7,985 bases of DNA from CAMCXT01 sp046302715. GTDB taxonomy: Bacteria > Bacteroidota > Bacteroidia > M30B66. This document shows, one piece after another, positions 1 through 6,463 of the stretch. Within the stretch, counting starts at the first letter, position 1, and each line of letters starts with the position of its first letter. The notes under the pieces are model-generated. The model was given only the letters and a program-made list of their open reading frames with translations, was not told where the DNA came from and made no database searches. The stretch covers positions 1-7,985 of the forward strand of contig JBKCHQ010000073.1 of assembly GCA_046302715.1 (NCBI GenBank), written 5' to 3'. A program made the position numbers and the translations under genes.

Positions 1-300
1 CATTGTGAGGATGCCGCAAAAAGCATTACCGCCTTAAGCAAGCAGGCGGATTTCCCGAAAGTGTTTATTTTCTTCATGGACGAAGAAACCGACAAGATTC
101 CGGCATTCTTTACTACCGCCGGAAAGAAATATCCCTATAGAGTATTGGATGCGGGGCAGTTCTGGACATTATTTGGTGATGGAAACACTCCAGGCGTATT
201 TCTTCAGTGGAATGGAAACCCCGTTGCCAGTTTCATTGGTACTGACGACAAAGGATTTACTGCGGCTAAGCTTAAGGCCGAACTGGCTAAAATGAAATAA
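1..300 (+). CDS. C-terminal part of a thioredoxin-like protein, probably DoxX/BT_3928 family (5' end outside window)
   Basis: The reading frame is open from the first base, so this is a 99-residue C-terminal fragment; the in-frame GTG at 61 is an internal Val, not a start. The fragment begins with His-Cys followed by EDAAKSI, which resembles the second half of a CxxC-type redox site whose first Cys would lie outside the window. A strand-like segment VFIFFMDE follows. Thr63-Pro64 in GNTPGVFLQWNGNPV sits where thioredoxin folds carry their cis-proline. The sequence resembles the tail of Bacteroidota DoxX-type membrane proteins (BT_3928 family) that end in a thioredoxin-like domain, but the membrane part is not visible, so the family call rests on recollection of the tail. 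The thioredoxin-like fold is the safer claim; a soluble thiol-disulfide protein is the alternative. The gene converges on nrdA, and its stop codon lies within the terminator hairpin. Confidence 0.6.
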   Translation, partial: HCEDAAKSITALSKQADFPKVFIFFMDEETDKIPAFFTTAGKKYPYRVLDAGQFWTLFGDGNTPGVFLQWNGNPVASFIGTDDKGFTAAKLKAELAKMK

Positions 301-326
301 GCCCCGATTAGTTCGAGGCTTATTTC
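294..326. terminator. Bidirectional hairpin terminator between convergent genes
   Basis: There is a perfect 10-bp inverted repeat, GAAATAAGCC (294-303) and GGCTTATTTC (317-326). After one mismatch, CGA/TCG (305-307/313-315) can extend the stem, leaving a 5-nt loop. On the + strand a T-rich stretch follows (TGTTATTTT); on the - strand the stem is followed by ATTTTAG. It lies between the converging thioredoxin-like gene and nrdA, so it could end both transcripts. The left arm includes the TAA stop codon of the + gene at 298-300. Confidence 0.75.
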
Positions 327-356
327 TGTTATTTTAAATATTGAATATATCAATAC

Positions 357-2771
357 TTAGCTTCCGCAAGCTTCGCATCCTTCGGGATTATCGAGGGAGC
401 ATGAAATATCGCTCATTCCCTGAATGGATTCTAACACACCTGCAGCATGCAATTCTGGTTTAACTGCTTCTGGTTTGTTGTTTACAACCGGTGTCATCGC
501 AGGTTCGGCCTGCATTTGAACCGTAAACTTAATGGCATCGGCTGCAGCTTTAGTGCGCAGGTAGTACATTCCTGTTTTCAAGCCTTTTTTCCAGGCATAG
601 AAATGCATTGAAGTAAGTTTTGCCATGTTTGGTGCTTCCATGAAGATGTTGAGCGATTGCGATTGACAAATGTATGCCCCGCGATCGGCGGCCATATCGA
701 TGATGGTGCGCTGGCGAATCTCCCATACGGTCTTGTAAAGTTCCTTGATATTATCCGGAATTTCAACGATCCCCTGAATGGAGCCATTAGCTGCAATAAT
801 TTTGTTTTTCAGATTTTCGTTCCATATACCGAGGTCCACTAAATCGCGCAACAGATGTTTATTTACGATAGGGAACTCGCCCGACAGCACACGACGTAGA
901 TAAATGTTTGAAGTATAAGGCTCAAAACATTCGTTGTTACCTAAAACTTGCGAGGTTGATGCTGTTGGCATTGGCGCCAATAGTAATGAATTACGCACCC
1001 CATATTTTGCTACTTCTTCCTTTAGAATATCCCATTCCCAACGGTTTGTAGGCGTTACATCCCACATGTCGTATTGGAAAATCCCTTTCGATACGGGCGA
1101 ACCGGCATAACTTTCATAGGGACCATCACTTTTAGCGAGATCTTTCGATGCTGTCATTGAAGCATAGTAGATGGTTTCGAACACTTCGCGATTGAGTGCT
1201 TGTGCTTCGTCGCTTTCAAAAGGTAAGCGAAGCAGGATGAAGGCATCGGCTAGTCCCTGTATTCCAATACCGATGGGGCGGTGGCGCAGGTTTGACCGCT
1301 CTGCTTCGGGAACGGGATAGTAGTTGTAATCGATAATTTTGTTGAGGTTGAGGGTAATCTGATAGGTAACATCAAACAATTTCTGATGATCGAATTCTCC
1401 GTCTTGAATAAAGCGTGGCAATGCGATGGATGCTAGATTACAAACTGCCACTTCGTTTTCGTCGGTATATTCCAAAATTTCGGTACACAGATTCGACGAT
1501 TTAATGGTGCCCAGGTTTTGCTGATTGCTTTTACGGTTACATGCGTCTTTATAGAGCATGTAAGGCGTTCCAGTTTCGATTTGAGCCTCTAAAATCGCCG
1601 CCCAAAGTTCGCGTGCCTTTACCGTTTTACGCTGGCGGCCTTCGGCTTCATATTTTTCATATAAGGCTTCGAATTCTTCACCCCAGCACTCGGCCAAGCC
1701 GGGGGCTTCGTTCGGGCAGAATAAACTCCAGTCGCCCTCTTCTTCCACTCGTTTCATGAAGAGGTCAGAAATCCATAAGGCATAAAATAAATCGCGGGCA
1801 CGTACTTCTTCCTTACCATGATTTTTCTTTAGGTTGAGGAAGTCGAAAATATCGGAGTGCCAAGGTTCGAGGTATATGGCAAAGGATCCTTTGCGTTTCC
1901 CGCCGCCTTGATCAACATAGCGTGCGGTGTCGTTAAACACGCGCAACATCGGAACGATACCGTTCGAAGTGCCGTTGGTGCCACGGATGTATGAGCCGGT
2001 AGCACGCACATTATGAATGCTCAGACCAATTCCTCCGGCGCTCTGACTAATTTTAGCACACTGCTTTAGGGTATCATAAATGCCGTCGATGCTGTCATCG
2101 CGCATGGTAAGCAAAAAGCAGCTCGACATTTGCGGTTTTGGTGTTCCGGCGTTGAACAGGGTAGGAGTGGCATGGGTAAACCAGCGCTCCGACATCAATT
2201 CGTAGGTTTTAATGGCCTGATCGATATCGTTTTTGTGAATGCCTACCGCTACACGCATGAGCATGTGTTGCGGTCGCTCGGCCACCTTACCGTCTATTTT
2301 TAGTAGGTAGGACTTCTCGAGCGTTTTAAATCCGAAATAGTCGTAGCCAAAATCGCGGTCGTAAATGATAGTAGAGTCGAGGATGTCTGAATTTTCCTGA
2401 ATAATATGGTAAACATCGTCGGCTAGTAGCGGTGCTTTTGCACCAGTTTTAGGGTCAACGTAGTTGTACAAATCGCGCATCGTTTCGGAGAACGACTTTT
2501 TGGTAATCTTGTGCAGATTTGAAATGGCAATACGCGATGCGAGCAAGGCGTAATCGGGGTGTTTGGTGGTCATGGAGGCCGCCGTTTCGGCCGCTAGATT
2601 GTCGAGCTGACTGGTAGTTACTCCGGGAAAAATACCCTGAATTACCTTCATGGCAACACTCACCGAATCAACATGAAGCGGGTCGAGCCCATAGCATAGT
2701 TTCTGAATTCGTGCGGTAACTTTATCAAACTTCACCGATTCTTGTCGGCCGTCGCGTTTTACTACGTACAT
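357..2771 (-). CDS. nrdA: Ribonucleoside-diphosphate reductase, large (alpha) subunit, class Ia, eukaryote-like
   Basis: This is the catalytic subunit that reduces NDPs to dNDPs in the cytoplasm together with the NrdB radical subunit. At 804 residues it is full length (recalled human RRM1 length: 792). Residues 1-92 form an ATP-cone, with Asp57 at the position tied to dATP inhibition in mammals; Asp226 matches the specificity site. Active-site residues are visible: Cys218 and Cys444 (redox pair), Asn427, Cys429 (thiyl radical) and Glu431 in SSNLCTEI, and PTAST at 602-606. Tyr736-Tyr737 belong to the radical-transfer chain. The tail ends ECxxCGS-like, with Cys799 and Cys802 that re-reduce the active site. 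The numbering matches human RRM1 almost exactly, and long segments are near-identical to it. The gene starts 30 nt after the nrdB stop, in an AT-rich gap without a Shine-Dalgarno sequence, so the two are probably cotranscribed. No inteins or frameshifts are seen. Confidence 0.98.
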   Translation of the reverse strand: MYVVKRDGRQESVKFDKVTARIQKLCYGLDPLHVDSVSVAMKVIQGIFPGVTTSQLDNLAAETAASMTTKHPDYALLASRIAISNLHKITKKSFSETMRDLYNYVDPKTGAKAPLLADDVYHIIQENSDILDSTIIYDRDFGYDYFGFKTLEKSYLLKIDGKVAERPQHMLMRVAVGIHKNDIDQAIKTYELMSERWFTHATPTLFNAGTPKPQMSSCFLLTMRDDSIDGIYDTLKQCAKISQSAGGIGLSIHNVRATGSYIRGTNGTSNGIVPMLRVFNDTARYVDQGGGKRKGSFAIYLEPWHSDIFDFLNLKKNHGKEEVRARDLFYALWISDLFMKRVEEEGDWSLFCPNEAPGLAECWGEEFEALYEKYEAEGRQRKTVKARELWAAILEAQIETGTPYMLYKDACNRKSNQQNLGTIKSSNLCTEILEYTDENEVAVCNLASIALPRFIQDGEFDHQKLFDVTYQITLNLNKIIDYNYYPVPEAERSNLRHRPIGIGIQGLADAFILLRLPFESDEAQALNREVFETIYYASMTASKDLAKSDGPYESYAGSPVSKGIFQYDMWDVTPTNRWEWDILKEEVAKYGVRNSLLLAPMPTASTSQVLGNNECFEPYTSNIYLRRVLSGEFPIVNKHLLRDLVDLGIWNENLKNKIIAANGSIQGIVEIPDNIKELYKTVWEIRQRTIIDMAADRGAYICQSQSLNIFMEAPNMAKLTSMHFYAWKKGLKTGMYYLRTKAAADAIKFTVQMQAEPAMTPVVNNKPEAVKPELHAAGVLESIQGMSDISCSLDNPEGCEACGS

Positions 2772-2801
2772 AAAATTGAATTTTTTATTTAGGTTAGGTG
2801 G

Positions 2802-3824
2802 TTAAAAATCTACATCGAAGCGAATGGCGTTGTCTTTTTGATCGCTCATCACGCCTGCTTTTTGATATTCGGCAACTTTCTTTTCGAAGAAATTGGTTTT
2901 GCCTTGTAAGGCCTGCATTTCCATAAAGTCGAACGGATTTGAGGCATTAAAATGTTTGGTGTATCCAAGCGCTACCAAAAGACGGTCGGCAACAAATTCG
3001 ATGTATTGTTGCATCATTAAGGCATTCATTCCGATTAGTGAAACCGGCAATGCATCGGTAACAAATTCTTTTTCAATTTCTACTGCCGAAGCTATAATTT
3101 CTTTGATGCGCGCCTCTGGCAGCTTATTGATTAAGCCTTTGTAGAGCAGACAGGCAAAATCGCAATGCAAGCCTTCATCGCGCGAGATGAGTTCGTTGGA
3201 GAAACTGAGTCCTGGCATTAATCCACGCTTCTTTAGCCAAAAGATAGAACAGAACGATCCTGAGAAGAAGATGCCTTCCACGGCGGCAAAAGCGATAAGG
3301 CGCTCCTGGAACGAGCCCTTCTCAATCCAGCGTAAAGCCCATTCTGCTTTGCGTTTAACGGCGGGAACGGTTTCAATAGCATTGAACAGATGCGATTTTT
3401 CGGCGGTGTCTTTAATGTAGGTGTCAATAAGTAAAGAGTAAGTTTCGGAGTGGATGTTCTCCATCATAATCTGAAATCCATAAAAGCAGCGTGCCTCAGG
3501 GTATTGAACTTCGTTCATGAAATTAACCGCCAGATTTTCATTTACGATTCCATCGCTGGCAGCGAAAAACGCCAGTACGTGTTTTATGAAGTGTCGCTCG
3601 TTATCGTTTAACTTTTCATTCCAATCGCCTAAATCGAACGACAGATCAATTTCTTCAGCCGTCCAAAAGCTGGCTTCGGCCTTTTTGTAAAAATCCCAGA
3701 TTTCACTGTGCTTAATTGGGAACAAAACAAAACGGTCTTTGTTCTCTCTTAAAATAGGTTCATTCTCTGGAATGCTGGCAGGAACCAGTTCTTTAATTTC
3801 GTTTTCGATGGCAGATGATATCAT
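2802..3824 (-). CDS. nrdB: Ribonucleoside-diphosphate reductase, small (beta) subunit, class Ia, eukaryote-like
   Basis: This 340-residue di-iron protein generates the tyrosyl radical that drives NrdA. Metal ligands expected from mammalian R2 are all present: Asp91, Glu122, His125, Glu183, Glu217 and His220. The radical Tyr is Tyr129, seven residues after Glu122, so this is a standard Tyr-radical enzyme and not a radical-Tyr-less variant. Trp54, Asp216 and the tail Tyr320 fit the proton-coupled electron-transfer path. The C-terminus ends FDVDF, similar to the DxDF tail that docks eukaryotic R2 on R1. Many blocks match human RRM2 as recalled, such as KKAEASFWTAEE and FSNELISRDEGLHCDFACL. It lacks the long N-terminal extension of RRM2. 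An in-frame stop at 3861-3863 and no other ATG in between fix the start. It is first in the nrdB-nrdA operon, the reverse of the E. coli order. Confidence 0.98.
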   Translation of the reverse strand: MISSAIENEIKELVPASIPENEPILRENKDRFVLFPIKHSEIWDFYKKAEASFWTAEEIDLSFDLGDWNEKLNDNERHFIKHVLAFFAASDGIVNENLAVNFMNEVQYPEARCFYGFQIMMENIHSETYSLLIDTYIKDTAEKSHLFNAIETVPAVKRKAEWALRWIEKGSFQERLIAFAAVEGIFFSGSFCSIFWLKKRGLMPGLSFSNELISRDEGLHCDFACLLYKGLINKLPEARIKEIIASAVEIEKEFVTDALPVSLIGMNALMMQQYIEFVADRLLVALGYTKHFNASNPFDFMEMQALQGKTNFFEKKVAEYQKAGVMSDQKDNAIRFDVDF

Positions 3825-3875
3825 AATTAATACATTGATTGTCAGATTTTTAGAGTTTTGTTAGCGGGAAATCAA

Positions 3876-3914
3876 GTAACATCTAACAGGGGTCATTGCT
3901 AGTCAAGGTGTTAC
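3876..3914 (-). promoter_or_regulatory. Possible RNA fold in the nrdB 5' leader
   Basis: Read on the - strand, an outer 6-bp stem (GTAACA at 3914-3909 with TGTTAC at 3881-3876) encloses an inner 6-bp stem (CTAGCA at 3902-3897 with TGTTAG at 3888-3883) and an 8-nt loop, ATGACCCC. The inner stem has one G-U pair in - strand RNA, which would be an A-C mismatch in + strand RNA, so any fold belongs to the nrdB-sense transcript. It ends 51 nt before the nrdB start. It matches no riboswitch that I recognise, and the stems are short, so this is a suggestion only. Confidence 0.3.
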
Positions 3915-4001
3915 CAAAAAAGCCGGTTGGAAAACTTGCTTCACAAAAATCGAAGTAAGGATTTAATGCCGCAATTCGTTTTTGCTAACATTTGGCCTCA
4001 C

Positions 4002-4010
4002 TTATTCACA
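4002..4010 (+). promoter_or_regulatory. DnaA-box-like 9-mer upstream of nrdB
   Basis: TTATTCACA matches the classical DnaA-box pattern TTATNCACA exactly. It lies about 178 bp upstream of the nrdB start. In E. coli the nrdAB promoter is known to be bound by DnaA, which gives a biological reason to note it. It is a single site, with only a poor second match (TGCTTCACA at 3937-3945), so a chance match is possible. Confidence 0.3.
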
Positions 4011-4065
4011 TGGGCCCTGAAATGTCCATTTATCGTATGTTTTGGACTTTTTGAAGGGTTTGGGT

Positions 4066-4098
4066 TTTGCTTCGAGGCGGTGTTAAATTTTACTTTTG
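4066..4098 (+). promoter_or_regulatory. Bacteroidota-type promoter-like sequence with no gene downstream on its strand
   Basis: TTTG at 4066-4069 and TACTTTTG at 4091-4098 fit the Bacteroidota -33/-7 pattern (TTTG and TAnnTTTG) with a 21-nt gap, at the long end of the usual spacing. It points rightward into the antisense strand of the DUF3109 gene, and transcription would begin just before the inverted repeat at 4123-4147. Both elements lie in a T-rich stretch, which raises the odds of a chance match. Confidence 0.35.
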
Positions 4099-4122
4099 AA
4101 CAGGTAAAGCCCCTATAAACAA

Positions 4123-4147
4123 GAATGTTAAATCAATTTTAACATTC
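4123..4147. repeat. Perfect 10-bp inverted repeat, possible terminator of the DUF3109 gene or an operator
   Basis: GAATGTTAAA (4123-4132) and TTTAACATTC (4138-4147) are exact reverse complements separated by 5 nt. The repeat lies 47 nt past the DUF3109 stop, and in that gene's direction it is followed by TTGTTTATA, so it may act as a weak AT-rich terminator. The stem has only two G-C pairs in ten, low for an intrinsic terminator, so a dimeric regulator's binding site is equally possible. Confidence 0.5.
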
Positions 4148-4194
4148 AGGAAACACGGTTTTTATACTTACAATTTGCAATGTTCAAAGCTTTG

Positions 4195-4788
4195 TTAATT
4201 GCCCGCATTTTCGCGTTTGTATGTTTCCCAAGCTTCAGCTGCATCGGGCAGCATAGCATACCACGCTGCTCCATATGCGCGGATTAGCGGCTCTTTCAGG
4301 AATTTATACAACGGCACTCTTAATTTACTGCCGCATGTACAGGCGGGTTTGCAAATTGACCAAGTATGGTAATTGAGCGCCTCGGTATCGGCCAGTTTTT
4401 GAACACGAATGGGATACAGGTGACACGACAAGGGTTTCTGAAACGTTGTTTTTCCTGCCTTCCAGGCCAACTCAATGCCGCAATGTGCCTTGCCATCTTC
4501 TGAAAAAACAGTGTAAGCGCAATGTTTCCCTTCCACGAGCGGTGTAACATAATCGCCATCGCTGTCAATAACCCAGGCGCCTTCTTTTTCCAAAGCCGCT
4601 TTTCCACTTGCGGGCAAAAATGGACGTACTAGCGCCTGAATTTCTTCCAGAACATTCAATTCATCCTCGCGCAGCGGGGCTCCCCCATCTCCTTCCACAC
4701 AGCAGGCGCCTTTGCAGGCTTGGAGATCGCACACAAAGTGTACCTCGAAGAGGTCTTCAGAAATCAATAAATTTTCTACCTGAATCAT
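4195..4788 (-). CDS. DUF3109 family cysteine-rich protein (probable metal or Fe-S binding)
   Basis: This is a complete 197-residue soluble protein with no signal peptide or membrane segment. It has ten cysteines: Cys20, 25, 29, 30, 90, 103, 122, 146, 150 and 152. The N-terminal block FVCDLQACKGACC followed by EGDGGAPL, the central SCHLYPIR and the CKPACTCG cluster are typical of DUF3109 (PF11307), which is common in Bacteroidota and related to the YkgJ-type zinc/iron-chelating cysteine-cluster proteins. Conserved Cys spacing suggests a bound metal or Fe-S cluster; the biochemical role is not established as far as I know. The N-terminal MIQVENLLIS agrees with the usual family start, and no other Met lies nearby. 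The gene is divergent from glyS with a 121-bp gap; this says little about function. The 3' end is followed by the inverted repeat at 4123-4147. Confidence 0.9.
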   Translation of the reverse strand: MIQVENLLISEDLFEVHFVCDLQACKGACCVEGDGGAPLREDELNVLEEIQALVRPFLPASGKAALEKEGAWVIDSDGDYVTPLVEGKHCAYTVFSEDGKAHCGIELAWKAGKTTFQKPLSCHLYPIRVQKLADTEALNYHTWSICKPACTCGSKLRVPLYKFLKEPLIRAYGAAWYAMLPDAAEAWETYKRENAGN

Positions 4789-4792
4789 GCAA

Positions 4793-4800
4793 CAAAATTA
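4793..4800 (-). promoter_or_regulatory. Possible -7 element for the DUF3109 gene, almost touching its ATG
   Basis: Read on the - strand this is TAATTTTG, an exact TAnnTTTG match, ending 4 nt before the ATG at 4788. If used, transcription would start at or next to the start codon and give a leaderless mRNA. No TTG or TTTG is present at the expected -33 distance on the - strand, which weakens the call. Confidence 0.3.
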
Positions 4801-4832
4801 AGGTTTTATAAACCATTGTAAGAACTTTAACC

Positions 4833-4862
4833 TTGCGGCTACATGTCTTTTTTATAGGTTTG
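4833..4862 (+). promoter_or_regulatory. Probable glyS promoter, Bacteroidota consensus
   Basis: TTG at 4833-4835 and TAGGTTTG at 4855-4862 are separated by exactly 19 nt, fitting the Bacteroidota primary sigma-factor pattern TTG-N19-TAnnTTTG. Transcription would begin near 4867-4870 and leave a leader of about 40 nt. The leader is AT-rich with no Shine-Dalgarno sequence before the ATG at 4910, as is usual in this phylum. Confidence 0.65.
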
Positions 4863-4909
4863 CACTCGATTTTGATTTTGTCAAATACTTAATTTCTTTT
4901 TATCGTTTT

Positions 4910-6382
4910 ATGTCTCAGCCCGTCGAAGACCTCTTCAAAAAAGTAACGTCACACGCCAAAGAATATGGCTTTATTTTTCAATCTTCAGAAATTTACGACG
5001 GACTTAGTGCCGTGTATGATTATGGACAGAACGGGGTTGAGCTGAAAAATAACCTGCGCGAATATTGGTGGAAATTTATGGTGCAGCTGCACGAAAACAT
5101 CGTGGGAATCGATGCGGCCATTTTCATGCACCCCAAGGTGTGGAAGGCATCGGGTCACGTAGATGGATTTTCGGATCCAATGATCGACAACAAAGATTCC
5201 AAAAAACGCTATCGCGCCGATCAGCTACTCGAAGAGCAAATAGAGAAATACGAAAAGAAAGGCAAATCCGACAAAGCCGCCGAACTGCAGCTAGCCATGA
5301 ATAAAGCGTTGAACGATAACGATCTGCAGGCTATGCATGATTTAATCGTGGCGCACGAAATAGTTTGCCCCATAAGCGGCACACGCAACTGGACCGATGT
5401 GCGACAGTTTAACCTCATGTTCAGCACCCAAATGGGTTCGGTAGCCGACGATAGCGATGTAGTGTATCTAAGGCCAGAAACGGCGCAAGGGATTTTTGTG
5501 AATTTCCTCAATGTGCAAAAAACCGGGCGTATGAAAATTCCGTTCGGCATTGCACAAACCGGAAAGGCTTTTCGCAATGAGATTATTGCAAGGCAGTTCA
5601 TCATGCGCATGCGCGAGTTCGAACAAATGGAAATGCAGTTTTTTGTGAAGCCCGGCACCGAGATGGAATGGTTCGAATACTGGAAAAAAGCCCGTCTCAA
5701 CTGGCATCTTGCGTTAGGAATTCCTGCAAGCTCATATCGCTACCACGACCACGAAAAGTTGGCACATTATGCCAACGCAGCCACCGACATCGAATTTAAT
5801 TTTCCATTCGGCTTCCGCGAGGTTGAAGGAATTCACTCCCGCACCGATTTTGATTTACGCAACCATCAGGAGCTTTCAGGTAAGAAATTGCAGTATTTCG
5901 ACCCCGAATCTAATTCCAACTTTATCCCATACGTTATCGAAACCTCTATCGGATTAGACCGTTTGTTCTTGCTTACGTTGTGTTCGGCTTATCGTGAGGA
6001 ATTGGTTGGCGAAGGAGATAAACAAGAAACGCGCGTTGTGCTGGCCTTACCTCCGCAACTGGCGCCCATTAAGGCAGCTGTTTTTCCGCTCACCAAAAAG
6101 GATGGCTTACCCGAAAAAGCTCGGGAAATAATGGATAAGCTAAAGCTTCAGTTTACCTGTCATTACGAGGAAAAAGATGCCATTGGCAAGCGATACCGCC
6201 GCCATGATGCTATCGGAACGCCGTTTTGCATCACGGTTGATCACGAAAGTCTTCAGAACGATACGGTTACCTTACGCCATCGCGACACTATGCAGCAAGA
6301 ACGAGTGGCGATTGCAGACCTGGCACATCACATTTCTGCAAACGTTTCGCTTCATTCGCTTTTGGCAAAAACAACGATGTAA
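4910..6382 (+). CDS. glyS: Glycyl-tRNA synthetase, dimeric single-chain type
   Basis: It charges tRNA-Gly with glycine, using ATP, in the cytoplasm. The 490-residue chain is the homodimeric alpha2 type (also written glyQS), not the separate glyQ/glyS tetramer type of E. coli. Class II features are clear: SGHVDGFSDPM at 81-91 (motif 1 region), RPETAQGIF at 188-196, motif 2 around GKAFRNEI (218-225) with REFEQMEMQFF to 245, and motif 3 around Gly348-Leu-Asp-Arg351. The anticodon-binding domain runs from about 374 to 475, with RRHDAIGTPFCITVD at 430-444. Residues 96-147 form a lysine/glutamate-rich helical insertion (LLEEQIEKYEKKGKSDKAAE) between motif 1 and the rest of the core. The start follows the promoter at 4833-4862, and the next gene on the same strand begins 81 nt after the stop. 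No anomalies were seen. Confidence 0.97.
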   Translation: MSQPVEDLFKKVTSHAKEYGFIFQSSEIYDGLSAVYDYGQNGVELKNNLREYWWKFMVQLHENIVGIDAAIFMHPKVWKASGHVDGFSDPMIDNKDSKKRYRADQLLEEQIEKYEKKGKSDKAAELQLAMNKALNDNDLQAMHDLIVAHEIVCPISGTRNWTDVRQFNLMFSTQMGSVADDSDVVYLRPETAQGIFVNFLNVQKTGRMKIPFGIAQTGKAFRNEIIARQFIMRMREFEQMEMQFFVKPGTEMEWFEYWKKARLNWHLALGIPASSYRYHDHEKLAHYANAATDIEFNFPFGFREVEGIHSRTDFDLRNHQELSGKKLQYFDPESNSNFIPYVIETSIGLDRLFLLTLCSAYREELVGEGDKQETRVVLALPPQLAPIKAAVFPLTKKDGLPEKAREIMDKLKLQFTCHYEEKDAIGKRYRRHDAIGTPFCITVDHESLQNDTVTLRHRDTMQQERVAIADLAHHISANVSLHSLLAKTTM

Positions 6383-6463
6383 TTTTTTTGCGCATTTAGT
6401 CGCGTTATAGCGGCAACCTAAGTACACTTTTCTAGGTATAAGGACGCATAATAAATTAGAATT

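Larger units (their letters stand above)
3825..4194. other. 370-bp region without a convincing gene: nrdB leader plus DUF3109 downstream region
   Basis: This is the largest gap in the window and lies between two - strand genes. It contains a possible fold in the nrdB leader (3876-3914), a small inverted repeat (3935-3959), a DnaA-box match (4002-4010), a + strand promoter-like sequence (4066-4098) and a perfect inverted repeat (4123-4147). The stretch 4029-4100 is unusually rich in T and G on the + strand. A + strand reading frame across 3927-4118 has no recognisable domain or start signal and overlaps these signals, so it is not called as a gene. No strong - strand promoter for nrdB was found; the nearest to the consensus is GATTTTTG read on the - strand at 3944-3951, one base off TAnnTTTG, with a TTG 20 nt upstream (3972-3974). 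No NrdR-box-like palindrome was seen. Confidence 0.6.

Noticed and set aside
339..355. TATTGA/TCAATA inverted repeat just after the nrdA stop
   Set aside because: A 6-bp AT-rich repeat without a T-run; the stronger terminator at 294-326 explains the region.
3935..3959. 8-bp inverted repeat CTTGCTTC/GAAGTAAG with a 9-nt loop upstream of nrdB
   Set aside because: One imperfect pair and no match to a known regulator site, including no likeness to an NrdR box. It overlaps the poor -7 candidate, but there is not enough to call an operator.
3927..4118. + strand reading frame of 63 codons in the nrdB upstream region (TTG start, or ATG at 3966 giving 50 residues)
   Set aside because: No domain, no start signal, hydrophobic and compositionally biased, and it runs through the promoter-like sequence. 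More likely an incidental open frame in T-rich DNA.
5221..5700. 159-codon open frame on the - strand inside glyS
   Set aside because: It is antisense to a strongly conserved part of glycyl-tRNA synthetase, rich in Cys/Ser/Arg with no domain, so it is a shadow of the real gene.
6365..6391. GCAAAAA/TTTTTGC inverted repeat spanning the glyS stop codon, a possible terminator
   Set aside because: The 7-bp stem is almost all A-T with a 13-nt loop; too weak to call as a terminator, and the T-run itself forms the right arm.
6416..6437. ACCTA/TAGGT inverted repeat between glyS and the PAS/receiver gene
   Set aside because: Only 5 bp with a 12-nt loop; expected by chance.
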